Part shown: positions 29,072 to 37,381 of the stretch, piece by piece | Layout: every line of letters begins with the position of its first letter | How positions within the stretch are numbered: position 1 is the first letter of the stretch | From: Myxococcales bacterium | GTDB taxonomy: Bacteria; Myxococcota_A; Bradymonadia; UBA7976; UBA1532 | Length of the DNA: 64,000 nucleotides | Direction of reading: 5' to 3' | Assembly (NCBI GenBank): GCA_020633555.1 | Contig: JACKDL010000021.1 | Coordinates: 38,373-102,372, forward strand | The notes under the pieces: model-generated | Told to the model about the DNA's origin: nothing | What the model saw: the letters and a program-made list of their open reading frames with translations, nothing else | Database searches by the model: none | Position numbers and translations under genes: made by a program

Positions 29072-30109
29072 TCAGCGCACCTCCCAGGTGCGACCGGACT
29101 CCAGCAGGGCCTGCATGTCGGCCATGCCGTCGCCGGTGGCCTTGCGCCCGGCGTGCCGCATCTGGGCCTCGAGTTCGGCGTCGTAGGTGGGCCGCGGGAT
29201 GCTCAGGAACACGCCCATGGGCGTGGGGAACTCGGGGTAGGTCAGCCGGCTGAGCAGGTAGGCCATGGCCGGGTTGGTCTCGTCGTGCACCAGCACCTTG
29301 TCCAGCCCCTCGGCCTCGACGTCCACGACGCGCGGGTGCATGCGGTTGTCCAGGCCGATGCCCTTGGTGCCCTTGTCGAACAGCAGGGGCAGGCCGTGCT
29401 GCAGCTCGAGCTGGGTGGCGTGCTTCGTCTTGCGGTCGCTGATGTCAGCCCACGCGCCGTCGTTGAAGATGCTGCAGTTCTGCAGGATCTCGACGAAGGA
29501 GGCCCCCCCATGGGCCGCCGCCCGCTCGAGCACCACCGGCATGAGCTTGGCGTCCACGTCCAGCACCCGGGCCACGAAGCTGGCGTCGGCGCCCAGAGCC
29601 ACGCTCACCGGGTTGAAGGGGTGGTCGATGCTGCCGTACGGCGTGGACTTGGTGCGCTTGCCCACCTCGCTGGTGGGGCTGTACTGCCCCTTGGTGAGCC
29701 CGTAGATCTTGTTGTTGAACAGCAAGATGTTCAGGTCGACGTTGCGGCGCAGGGCGTGGATCAGATGGTTGCCGCCGATGCTCAGGGCGTCGCCGTCGCC
29801 GGTGATCACCCACACGCTCAGCTCGGGGTTCAGGGTCTTGACCCCGGTGGCGATGGCCGGCGCGCGCCCGTGGATGGAGTGCATGCCGTAGGTGCCCATG
29901 TAGTACGGGAACCGGCTGCTGCACCCGATGCCGCTGATGAACACCACGTTCTCGCGGGGGATGCCCAGCTTGGGCAGCGTGCGCTGCACGTTGGCCAGGA
30001 TGCTGTAGTCGCCGCACCCCGGGCACCAGCGCACGTCCTGGTCGGTCTGGAAGTCCTTGCGGGTCTGGCCGCTCGGATCCGTCGGCTGCAGGTTCGGGTA
30101 GACGGTCAC
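29072..30109 (-). CDS. korB: 2-oxoacid:ferredoxin oxidoreductase, beta subunit
   Basis: 345 residues. Beta subunit of the two-subunit 2-oxoacid (probably 2-oxoglutarate) oxidoreductase. The N-terminus has WCPGCGDY with Cys29 and Cys32 contributing to an iron-sulfur site. The thiamine diphosphate signature is GDGDALSIGGNH (104-115) with FNNKIYGLTKGQYSPTS after it. With KorA it converts 2-oxoglutarate and CoA to succinyl-CoA, reducing ferredoxin. The start is GTG 30109, overlapping the korA stop (GTGA), so subunits are translationally coupled. No ferredoxin-like delta subunit gene is adjacent. Confidence 0.93.
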   Translation of the reverse strand: MTVYPNLQPTDPSGQTRKDFQTDQDVRWCPGCGDYSILANVQRTLPKLGIPRENVVFISGIGCSSRFPYYMGTYGMHSIHGRAPAIATGVKTLNPELSVWVITGDGDALSIGGNHLIHALRRNVDLNILLFNNKIYGLTKGQYSPTSEVGKRTKSTPYGSIDHPFNPVSVALGADASFVARVLDVDAKLMPVVLERAAAHGGASFVEILQNCSIFNDGAWADISDRKTKHATQLELQHGLPLLFDKGTKGIGLDNRMHPRVVDVEAEGLDKVLVHDETNPAMAYLLSRLTYPEFPTPMGVFLSIPRPTYDAELEAQMRHAGRKATGDGMADMQALLESGRTWEVR

Positions 30110-31932
30110 GCCGCGACCTCCTTGGCCTCGAGGATGCGGGCCAGCACTTCGCTGACCTTGAAGGGTTTGCCCTGCAGCTTGGTGTAGGGCTCGACCGCCC
30201 GCAGGTACTTCGCGCGCAGCAGGAAGCTGAGCTGGCCCAGGTTCAGCTCGGGCACCAGCACGCGCTCGTAGCGGGCCATCACCTCGCCCAGGTCCTTGGG
30301 CAGCGGGTTCAGGTGGCGCAGGTGCACGTGGGCCGCCTTCGCCCCGTGCTGCCGGGCCTGATCCACCGCGGCGCGCAGGGCGCCGAAGGTGCCGCCCCAC
30401 CCGATGACCAGCGTGCCGTCGGCGTCGCCATGGGGCGCGGTGGGCGGCAGGTGATCGGCCACCTTCGCCACCTTGTCGGCGCGGAGCTGGCACATGAACT
30501 CGTGGTTCTCGGGGTTGTAGCTGACGTTGCCCGTCAGGTGCTGCTTCTCCAGGCCGCCCAGCCGGTGCTCCAGCCCCGGCGTGCCCGGGATGGCCCACGG
30601 GCGGCCCAGGTCGTCGTCGCGGCTGTAGGGCTCGAAGCCCTCCGCCTCGGTGGCGAACCGCACCGGGATCCGGGGCAGATCGGCCATCTTCGGCACCTTC
30701 CAGGGCTCGGCGCCATTGGCCACGTAACCGTCGCTCAGCAGCACCACCGGCACCGAGTGGCGCACGGCGATGCGGGCGGCCTCGATGGCCGCGTAGAAGC
30801 AGTCGCCGGGGCTCTGGGCGGCCACGATGGGCACGGGGCTCTCGCCGTTGCGCCCGTACAGCATCTGCAGCAGGTCGGACTGCTCGGTCTTCGTGGGCAG
30901 GCCGGTGCTGGGGCCGCCGCGCTGCACGTTCACGATCACCATGGGCAGCTCGGTCATCACCGCCAGGCCGATGGCCTCGGCCTTCAGGGCCATGCCCGGG
31001 CCGCTGGTGGTGGTCACCCCCAGGCCGCCCGCGAAGGCGGCGCCCAGGGCGGCGCCCACCGCCGCGATCTCGTCCTCGGCCTGGAAGGTCTTGAAGCCCA
31101 AGTGCTTCTGCTTGCTCAGGAAGTGCAGGATGTCGCTGGCGGGGGTGATGGGGTAGCTGCCCAGGTAGCCCTTCAGCCCGCTGAGCTGACAGGCGGCCAG
31201 CAGGCCCAGCGCCAAGGCCTCGTTGCCCGTGATGTTGCGGTACAGACCGGGCTCGATCTGCGCCTGCTCCACCACGTAGCTCTGGTCGAAGGCCTCTGCC
31301 GTCTCGCCGTAGTGGTAGCCCGCCTTCAGGGCCTTCTCGTTGGCGTCGTAGACGTCGCCGTGGAACTTCTCCTTGAGCCAGTCGAGGGTGTGCTCCAGCG
31401 GCCGGTTGAACAGCCAGTACACCAGGCCGAGCGCGAAGAAGTTCTTGCAGCGCAGGGCCGCCTTCTGGCCCAGGCCCACCTCGGCCACCGCCCCCAGGGT
31501 CATGGTGGTGATGTCCACCGGGTAGACCCGGTAGTCGCCCAGGCTGCCGTCCTCGAGCGGGTTGGTGGCGTAGCCGGCCCGCTCCAGGTTCTTGTCGTCG
31601 AAGGCCTGGGTGTTGGCGATGAGGATGCCGCCCACCTTCAGGTCGCCCAGGTTGGTCTTGAGCGCGGCGGGGTTCATGGCCACCAGCACGTCGGGGGCGT
31701 CGCCCGGCGTGAGCACCGCCTTGCTGCTGAAGTGAAGCTGGAAACCGCTGACGCCAAAGAGGCTGCCCGCGGGCGCGCGGATCTCGGCCGGGTAGTCCGG
31801 GAAGGTGGAGACGTCGTTGCCGACCAGCGCAGACGTGTGGGTGAACTGACTGCCGGTCAGCTGCATCCCGTCGCCGGAGTCCCCGGCGAAGCGGATGGTG
31901 ACCTCATCGAGGACCGTCTCGGTCTTGGGCAT
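30106..31932 (-). CDS. korA: 2-oxoacid:ferredoxin oxidoreductase, fused gamma-alpha subunit
   Basis: 608 residues. The N-terminal 190 residues are the gamma domain (RFAGDSGDGMQLTGSQF, then IRAPAGSLFGVSGFQLHFSS), fused to the alpha pyrimidine-binding domain from about 215 (YRNITGNEALALGLLAACQLSG, YPITPASDILHFL, AEDEIAAVGAALGAAFAGG). It ends in the C-terminal transketolase-like domain with GWGGTFGALRAAVDQAR. This fusion is standard for the KorAB/OforAB type found in aerobes and anaerobes. ATG 31932 has GGGGAG upstream. Divergently, across a 206-bp A/T-richer gap, lies the SPFH lipoprotein gene. Confidence 0.94.
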   Translation of the reverse strand: MPKTETVLDEVTIRFAGDSGDGMQLTGSQFTHTSALVGNDVSTFPDYPAEIRAPAGSLFGVSGFQLHFSSKAVLTPGDAPDVLVAMNPAALKTNLGDLKVGGILIANTQAFDDKNLERAGYATNPLEDGSLGDYRVYPVDITTMTLGAVAEVGLGQKAALRCKNFFALGLVYWLFNRPLEHTLDWLKEKFHGDVYDANEKALKAGYHYGETAEAFDQSYVVEQAQIEPGLYRNITGNEALALGLLAACQLSGLKGYLGSYPITPASDILHFLSKQKHLGFKTFQAEDEIAAVGAALGAAFAGGLGVTTTSGPGMALKAEAIGLAVMTELPMVIVNVQRGGPSTGLPTKTEQSDLLQMLYGRNGESPVPIVAAQSPGDCFYAAIEAARIAVRHSVPVVLLSDGYVANGAEPWKVPKMADLPRIPVRFATEAEGFEPYSRDDDLGRPWAIPGTPGLEHRLGGLEKQHLTGNVSYNPENHEFMCQLRADKVAKVADHLPPTAPHGDADGTLVIGWGGTFGALRAAVDQARQHGAKAAHVHLRHLNPLPKDLGEVMARYERVLVPELNLGQLSFLLRAKYLRAVEPYTKLQGKPFKVSEVLARILEAKEVAA

Positions 31933-32138
31933 CGGGGACTCCCCGGCCAGAGGTTTAAGGAGGGACCGTACCGCTTTCGTCCATGGGCCTCAATCGGTGG
32001 AGGGGTGGGCGGCAATCGCCCCAAGGGGGGTACTCGCAAATTTTGGTCGGTTTCATCAGAAAACACGGCAGGTCACGGGCGCTCGGCGGCCCGTCGGGGC
32101 CGCGCGGCATCGGTCCGGGAAGCCACCGGAGGAGCCCC

Positions 32139-32945
32139 ATGCGTCTGCTGATCCGCGCCGCCCTGTTGAGCCTGATCGCCCTGTCGCTGCTGCCATCCTG
32201 CGCCATCATCGGCCCCGGAGAGCGGGGCGTGAAGCGCACCCTCGGCGACCTGGACGACGTGGTCCACGCGCCCGGCGTGGTGTGGTTCAACTTCTTCATC
32301 ACCAGCGTGGTGCGCCTGCCCGTCCGCAGCCAGAACCTCGAGGTGCACCTGCCCCTGCCCAGCCGCGAGGGGCTGACGGTGAAGTCGGAGATCTCGATCC
32401 TGTACCGCATCAAGCCCGAGGCGGTGCCGAAGGTGCTCGAAGACATCGGCACCGACTACGAGCGCTCGCTGGTGCTGCCCATCTTCCGCTCTGCGGCCGC
32501 CGACATCTCGGCGCGGCACAACGCCAAGGACATGCACAGCAAGGAGCGCAGCGCCATCGAGCAGGAGATCGCCGAGCGCATGCGCGCCGAGCTGAGTGGG
32601 CGCGGCTTCGAGATCGAGCGGGTGCTGCTGAAGTCCATCGTCCTGCCCCCCGGGCTGTCAGCCGCCATCGAGCAGAAGCTGGCCGCCGAGCAGGAGGCGC
32701 AGCGCATGCAGTACGTGCTGGACCGGGAGCGGCGGGAGGCCGAGCGGCGCCGGGTGGAGGCCGAGGGCATCAAGGACGCCCAGCTCATCATCGACGGGGG
32801 GCTGACCCCCATGCTGATCCAGTACCGCTCCCTGGAGGCCTTCCGCGAGCTGGCGCAGAGCCCGAACGCCAAGGTGATCATCACCGACGGCAAGGCCCCG
32901 CTGCTGCTGGGTGGCGTGGCGTCGCCCGCGCCGCCGGCTCAGTAG
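32139..32945 (+). CDS. SPFH/prohibitin-domain lipoprotein
   Basis: 268 residues. The SPFH domain (about 25-190) is recognised by GPGERGVKRTLGDLDDVVHAPGVVWF, LPSREGLTVKSEISILYRI, and the AIEQEIAERMRAELSGRGFEIERVLLKSIVLP segment (about 142-173). A heptad-like helix rich in Glu/Arg follows (QRMQYVLDRERREAERRRVEAEGIKDAQ, about 188-215). Most bacterial prohibitin or stomatin homologues are inserted by a transmembrane helix, but here the N-terminus ends in a lipobox (LLPSC, Cys21). That predicts a lipid-anchored, extracytoplasmic scaffold. ATG 32139 has GGAGG upstream. It converges on the next gene with only 14 bp between stops. Confidence 0.87.
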   Translation: MRLLIRAALLSLIALSLLPSCAIIGPGERGVKRTLGDLDDVVHAPGVVWFNFFITSVVRLPVRSQNLEVHLPLPSREGLTVKSEISILYRIKPEAVPKVLEDIGTDYERSLVLPIFRSAAADISARHNAKDMHSKERSAIEQEIAERMRAELSGRGFEIERVLLKSIVLPPGLSAAIEQKLAAEQEAQRMQYVLDRERREAERRRVEAEGIKDAQLIIDGGLTPMLIQYRSLEAFRELAQSPNAKVIITDGKAPLLLGGVASPAPPAQ

Positions 32946-32959
32946 CCGGCGCCGAGGCC

Positions 32960-33715
32960 TCAGCGGGTCAGGGCCGCGGCCAGCCGCGCCGCCGGGCGCC
33001 GCAGGGCCCGCCGGACCGAGCGCACCGGCATCGCCGCCACCCGCACCCAAGGCACGCGCCCCACGACGGGCAGGCCCCAGCCGTCGGCCCAGTCCGGGTT
33101 CAGCGCCTCGTAGTGGGCGATCCGCTCGGCCGCCCCGGGGCGCGTCAGCACATGGCTCGGGATGTGGGGTGGAAGCACCAGGAGCCGGGCGCGGGCCCGC
33201 TGCCCGTCCCAGCGCTCGCCCAGCGCCTTCGCCACCGCCTCCAGGAGGCTGCGCTCCGCGGCCGGGATGTCGCCCTCCGCCAGGCAGCGCAGGGTGCCGA
33301 ACCAACCCTGAAGTGCGTTGTAGGACAAGGGGTTGGCCAGACCGCCGATGAAGACCCGGTGGCACCGCGCTCGCGCGCAGAGGGCGAGCCCGTGGCGCAG
33401 GGTCGACACCACGAAGGCCGCGTCGCCGCGGGCGCTCTCGCGCAGCCAGACCTGGTCGGCGTAGATGAGCAGGCAGCGCCGACCCGCCACGGTGAGCACC
33501 TGCTCGCGGGTGGCCCACAGGCCCTGCGCCTCGCCCAGATTGTCCCGCAGGACGCAGACGGTGCTGCAGCCTCGCAGGGTCTCGGCGAGACGCCGGCGGT
33601 CCTCGGCCCGATCCACCCCGGCCGGCAGACGCGCCACATCGGCCCGCAGGCCGCTCACCTCGGCGAGCACGCCCGGCGGCAGCGCCGCGCCCGGGTAGTA
33701 CGTCATCTGCAGCAT
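32960..33715 (-). CDS. Hypothetical protein (251 residues)
   Basis: I do not recognise this protein. It has no signal peptide or membrane segment. The central part (RRCLLIYADQVWLRESARGDAAFVVSTLRHG, about 83-113, then HRVFIGGLANPLSYNAL) suggests an alpha/beta enzyme fold, and a GNAT-like fold was considered. The C-terminus is Arg/Ala-rich (SVRRALRRPAARLAAALTR). Start ATG 33715 has GGAGG and the correct spacing. It is downstream of the 593-residue hypothetical gene on the same strand (70-bp gap), so the two may form an operon. Confidence 0.72.
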   Translation of the reverse strand: MLQMTYYPGAALPPGVLAEVSGLRADVARLPAGVDRAEDRRRLAETLRGCSTVCVLRDNLGEAQGLWATREQVLTVAGRRCLLIYADQVWLRESARGDAAFVVSTLRHGLALCARARCHRVFIGGLANPLSYNALQGWFGTLRCLAEGDIPAAERSLLEAVAKALGERWDGQRARARLLVLPPHIPSHVLTRPGAAERIAHYEALNPDWADGWGLPVVGRVPWVRVAAMPVRSVRRALRRPAARLAAALTR

Positions 33716-33785
33716 GGGATCCTCCGCCCTCCTCTGAAGGCACAGGCATGGCAGCGCGGAGTCTGCCCCGACCGCCCCCGCGGGA

Positions 33786-35567
33786 TCAGCCGAAAAGCAG
33801 CCCGCCGTCGCCCCAGGGCTGACCGGCGTTGCCGTCGATGGGCGCCCCTTCGGGATCGGTGACGAAGTTGCCCACATCGGCGTAGGCGCGCTCCTGGTTC
33901 ACCCGCTCGCCGGCCTGCCGCAGCGGAGCCCGCTTGCCGCCCTGATCCACCGAGATGACCTCGTGGGGTCCCGGCCGCAGGTCCACCAGCGCGCCCTTGC
34001 GCTTCGCGTTCAGGAGCTGCTCCTCGTTGCCGATGGGATCGGCGACGGTCTTGGCCTTCAGCGTCCACACCAGCAGCGAGGTGGGCGCCACGTCCGGGTG
34101 GGTCTCGGCGAGCAGATCGGGCATGCCGTAGTAGGTCTTGCCAATGTCGTTCTGGTTCACCGGGCCGGCCATCAGGCACACCCCCGCCAGCAGGTCGCAG
34201 CCCGCGGGGATCTCGGTGGCGCCCATGAGCTCCGAGTACAGCGCCGAGCGGGCGGCCACGGCCCCCATGGCGCGCACCGCCGCCAGCCAGTCCAGGCCCG
34301 CCCCCTCGATCTGCGCCCGCGACAGCCCGCCGATGTAGATCCGCTGGCCCACCAGGGCGAAGGCCTTCCGGCCCCGCTCCGCGTTGCGGCTGAAGGCCCG
34401 CCCCGTGGGCAGATCCGCCCACAGCGGCATCTCCTTCACCACCCGGTCGGTGATGGCGTTGTTCGCCCCGCGGATGGCCCGCAGGCGCCCCTTGCCACCC
34501 GGGGTCAGCACGTCGATGCGGTCCAGCAGCAGCAGCGCCTTGCCCAGCTCCCGCTCGGCGCCCGTCCAGTGGGCGAAGGCGTTGAAGGCGCAGCGGCCCA
34601 CCATCTCGGTGAAGGCCTCGCTCACGTCCATCTCCTGCCGCACCTGGTAGGGCGCCGGGGCGCTGTCCTCCTGGTTCACGCCGGGCTGAATGCGCTCGCT
34701 GCGGAAGGCCAGCAGGTTGGCGCCGAGCTTCCGGGCGGTGGCCGAGTTCAGCGCCACGGCCTCGTCGGGCAGGGCCTGGCCCACCTGCACCGCCAGGCTC
34801 AGCCGCCAGCCCTTGGCCCGGTCGGCCGGGGTGACGCCGCACAGCTTCTCCAACGCGCGCATGGTCTTCTTGTTGGCCTTGGCGTGGGCCCCGGCGAAGG
34901 GCGCCATGAAGCCCAGCGCCCGCCGCTGACCCTCGCTGGCGATCACCGCCGCCCGCTCCATGGCGTCCGCCAGGATCCCCACGTGCAGGTGGGGCAGGTA
35001 GCCGATGGTGGGGATGTCGTCGATGTGCTTCAGCTTCTTCGCCAGGACGCGCCGGGCCACCGTCAGCCCGCTGGTGACCGGCCGGTGGCCCACCAGGGTC
35101 AGCAGCATGGTGAAGGGGTTGCGGTAGGGCCGCCCCAGCACCAGGTGCGTGTACTGCGCGCCGGGCAGCGGATCCGCCTCGCGGCCCTGCAACTGCTTGA
35201 GAAGCCTGAGGATCTCGCCCGACCGCTCCGGCCCGAAGGTCACCTGTCGGAAGCCGCGGAAGTTCGTGGACTGCCGAGCCGAGAGCACGCCCAGGCTGCA
35301 CTCCTCGAACAGGGCCTGCTCGGCCACCGGCCCGGCGGGCGGCGCGAAGCCCGTGGGGCGCCTCAGCGCCAACAAAGGCATGGCCTCGGTGGCCTCGGCG
35401 CGGGTCAGCGACACCCGCGTGCGGTAGCCCACCGGGGAGGCGGAGCGCAGGGCCCCGGGCAGCGTGTAGCGGGTCTTGCGCTCGCCCTCGCCCGCGAAGC
35501 GCGCGTCGCGGCGGGCGCGCTGATCGGCGGGGGGCGGGGCGATGGTCACGACCGAGACGGGCTTCAT
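33786..35567 (-). CDS. Hypothetical protein (593 residues)
   Basis: Not recognised. No signal peptide, transmembrane segment or cofactor motif stands out. The protein is soluble-looking and rich in Ala, Arg and Leu, with an even mixture of predicted helix and strand. The N-terminal 90 residues are Arg-rich and low in structure, and the C-terminus ends in a Gly-rich GDGGLLFG. ATG 35567 has AGGAG upstream and replaces an in-frame ATG 42 bases earlier that has no such site. It lies 63 bp downstream of the TetR gene and 70 bp upstream of the 251-residue hypothetical gene, all leftward, so cotranscription and TetR control are possible. Confidence 0.75.
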   Translation of the reverse strand: MKPVSVVTIAPPPADQRARRDARFAGEGERKTRYTLPGALRSASPVGYRTRVSLTRAEATEAMPLLALRRPTGFAPPAGPVAEQALFEECSLGVLSARQSTNFRGFRQVTFGPERSGEILRLLKQLQGREADPLPGAQYTHLVLGRPYRNPFTMLLTLVGHRPVTSGLTVARRVLAKKLKHIDDIPTIGYLPHLHVGILADAMERAAVIASEGQRRALGFMAPFAGAHAKANKKTMRALEKLCGVTPADRAKGWRLSLAVQVGQALPDEAVALNSATARKLGANLLAFRSERIQPGVNQEDSAPAPYQVRQEMDVSEAFTEMVGRCAFNAFAHWTGAERELGKALLLLDRIDVLTPGGKGRLRAIRGANNAITDRVVKEMPLWADLPTGRAFSRNAERGRKAFALVGQRIYIGGLSRAQIEGAGLDWLAAVRAMGAVAARSALYSELMGATEIPAGCDLLAGVCLMAGPVNQNDIGKTYYGMPDLLAETHPDVAPTSLLVWTLKAKTVADPIGNEEQLLNAKRKGALVDLRPGPHEVISVDQGGKRAPLRQAGERVNQERAYADVGNFVTDPEGAPIDGNAGQPWGDGGLLFG

Positions 35568-35630
35568 GGGACGCTCCTGGCGGGCGGGGGCCGGCGCGAT
35601 GTACCGCAACTTGACGCGGCCGCGCCACGG

Positions 35631-36332
35631 CTACGCCGGCCCCTGGCCCCCGAACAGGCCCGCGGTGAGCGCGCCCGCCAGCCGTCGGAGCACCGCGGCG
35701 GCGCCCGGCAGCCGCAGGGCCACACTCAGGGGTGTCAGGCCTTGCGCCAGCAAGCGGCGCACGGCGGCCGTGGCCTGCTGCTCGGGGCTCTCGTCCAGCA
35801 GCCAGAACAGCACCACGGCCAGGTGCAGCAAGTACAGGCTCCGGCCCAGGTCCTCGGCGGCCGGCGCCCCCGCGGCCGCCTGCAGGAACACCCCCTCCAC
35901 CCGCGCTCGGCTGAAGGCAGTGTCGGCGGCGAACAGGCCCTGCTGCCGATCGCCCACCAGCACGGGCACCAGCTCGGCCAGCAACGGGCGGTGGGGCGCC
36001 AGGGTGGCCAGCGAGTGATCCAGGGCGGCCAGGAACCGCGCCCGCCAGGGCCCCTCGGGCAGCGTGCAGGTGGCCACGAAGTCCGCCGACGCCTGGTCGT
36101 ACAGCGCCAGCACCACCGCCTGCTTGTTGGGGAAGTGCTTATATAACGCACCCACGCTCACCCCGGCCTCGGCGGCGATGGCGCGCAGGGTGGTGCCCTC
36201 GTAGCCGCGCGCGGCCATGAGCGCGCTGGCCACCGCGAACAGGTGATCCCGCGCGGCTTCGCCTGCCGCCGTGCGCCCGGGCGGGCGGCCCGGAGGACGA
36301 GCCTTTGGTTTCTGCGGAACTTTCTCGACCAT
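35631..36332 (-). CDS. TetR family transcriptional regulator
   Basis: 233 residues. The N-terminal helix-turn-helix domain covers about 22-70 (HLFAVASALMAARGYEGTTLRAIAAEAGVSVGALYKHFPNK). The ligand-binding C-terminal domain has no recognised ligand motif. ATG 36332 is preferred; GTG 36335 directly before it is an alternative, and the longer upstream frame overlaps the divergent epimerase gene. A perfect 28-bp palindrome starts 11 bp from its start codon and ends 19 bp before the divergent TIGR01777 epimerase gene. Autorepression and control of that epimerase are therefore strongly suggested. Confidence 0.93.
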   Translation of the reverse strand: MVEKVPQKPKARPPGRPPGRTAAGEAARDHLFAVASALMAARGYEGTTLRAIAAEAGVSVGALYKHFPNKQAVVLALYDQASADFVATCTLPEGPWRARFLAALDHSLATLAPHRPLLAELVPVLVGDRQQGLFAADTAFSRARVEGVFLQAAAGAPAAEDLGRSLYLLHLAVVLFWLLDESPEQQATAAVRRLLAQGLTPLSVALRLPGAAAVLRRLAGALTAGLFGGQGPA

Positions 36333-36343
36333 CACGCGTCTCA

Positions 36344-36371
36344 GGTTATGGTGAACATGTTCACCATAACC
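36344..36371. promoter_or_regulatory. 28-bp perfect palindrome, likely TetR operator
   Basis: The half-site GGTTATGGTGAACA (36344-36357) is followed without a gap by its exact reverse complement (36358-36371). It lies between the divergent TetR and epimerase genes. Size, symmetry and the GTGAACATGTTCAC core are typical of TetR-family operators. It is A/T-rich relative to the genome, so both promoters probably overlap it. Confidence 0.85.
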
Positions 36372-36390
36372 AACCGCGGAGGTGAGGACC

Positions 36391-37365
36391 ATGCGGATCG
36401 TGATCCCCGGCGGCACCGGACAGCTCGGCGCCCTGCTCACGCGGGCCCTCGCGCCCCAAGGCCATGACGTGGTGGTGCTGAGCCGCAGCGGCCGCGCGCC
36501 CGAGGGCGCCCGGGGCGTGCGCTGGGACGGCGCGACTCTGGGCCCGTGGGCAGCCGAGCTGGACGGGGCCAGCGCGGTGATCAACCTGGCCGGGCGCACG
36601 GTCAACTGCCGACCCAGCGCCCGCAATCGCCAGCAGATGATGACCTCGCGGGTGTTCAGCACCCAGGCCGTGGGCCAGGCCATCGCCCAGGCCACGCGGC
36701 CACCGCCGGTGTGGCTGCAGATGAGCACCGCCACCCTGTACGCCCACCGCTTCGACGCCCCCAACGACGAGGCCACGGGGATCATCGGGGGCGCCGAGCC
36801 CGACGCCCCGGCCTGGTGGGCCAGCAGCGTGTGGGTGGGGCAGGCCTGGGAGCGCGCCCTGGCCGAGGCCGACACGCCACACACCCGCAAGGTGGCCCTG
36901 CGCACCGCCATGGTCATGAGCCCCGATCGCGGCGGCGTGTTCGACTACCTGCTGCAGCTCACCCGGCTGGGCTTGCACGGGCCCATCGCGGGGGGGCGGC
37001 AGTTCGTCTCGTGGATCCACGGCGACGACTTCGTGCGCGCGGTCCGGTTCCTCATGCAGGCAGAGCATGTGCACGGCCCGGTGAACCTGTGCGCGCCCGA
37101 GCCCCTGCCCCAGCGCGACTTCGCCGCCGCGCTGCGCGACGCCTGGGGCGCCCGGGTGGGGCTGCCCGCGGCGGGCTGGATGGTGGCGTTGGGGGCGTGG
37201 CTGCTGCGCACCGACACCGAGCTGGTGCGGAAGAGCCGGCGGGTGGTGCCGGGGCGCCTGCTGGCCGACGGGTTCGACTTCGAACACCCCGCCTGGCCGG
37301 GGGCGGCGCGGGCGCTGGTGGCAGCCCGCCGCGGCGCCCAGGGGGCGCTGCCGGCCCCCGTCTGA
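36391..37365 (+). CDS. TIGR01777 family NAD-dependent epimerase (SDR39U1/YfcH-like)
   Basis: 324 residues. The atypical SDR fingerprint GGTGQLG (7-13) is followed by VINLAGRTVNCR (about 65-76), the characteristic segment of the TIGR01777/YfcH family, and the C-terminal DUF1731-like extension (GRLLADGFDFEHPAWPGA). Relatives are of unknown biochemical function; some are linked to cell division or lipid phenotypes. ATG 36391 is chosen because GGAGGTGA sits six bases upstream, rather than GTG 36382. It is the probable main target of the divergent TetR regulator. Confidence 0.9.
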   Translation: MRIVIPGGTGQLGALLTRALAPQGHDVVVLSRSGRAPEGARGVRWDGATLGPWAAELDGASAVINLAGRTVNCRPSARNRQQMMTSRVFSTQAVGQAIAQATRPPPVWLQMSTATLYAHRFDAPNDEATGIIGGAEPDAPAWWASSVWVGQAWERALAEADTPHTRKVALRTAMVMSPDRGGVFDYLLQLTRLGLHGPIAGGRQFVSWIHGDDFVRAVRFLMQAEHVHGPVNLCAPEPLPQRDFAAALRDAWGARVGLPAAGWMVALGAWLLRTDTELVRKSRRVVPGRLLADGFDFEHPAWPGAARALVAARRGAQGALPAPV

Positions 37366-37381
37366 GGACCCGGGCGGGTGG

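Noticed and set aside
32960..33715. Confident GNAT acetyltransferase assignment for the 251-residue protein.
   Set aside because: Some alpha/beta pattern is visible, but no acetyl-CoA pyrophosphate-loop motif could be found.
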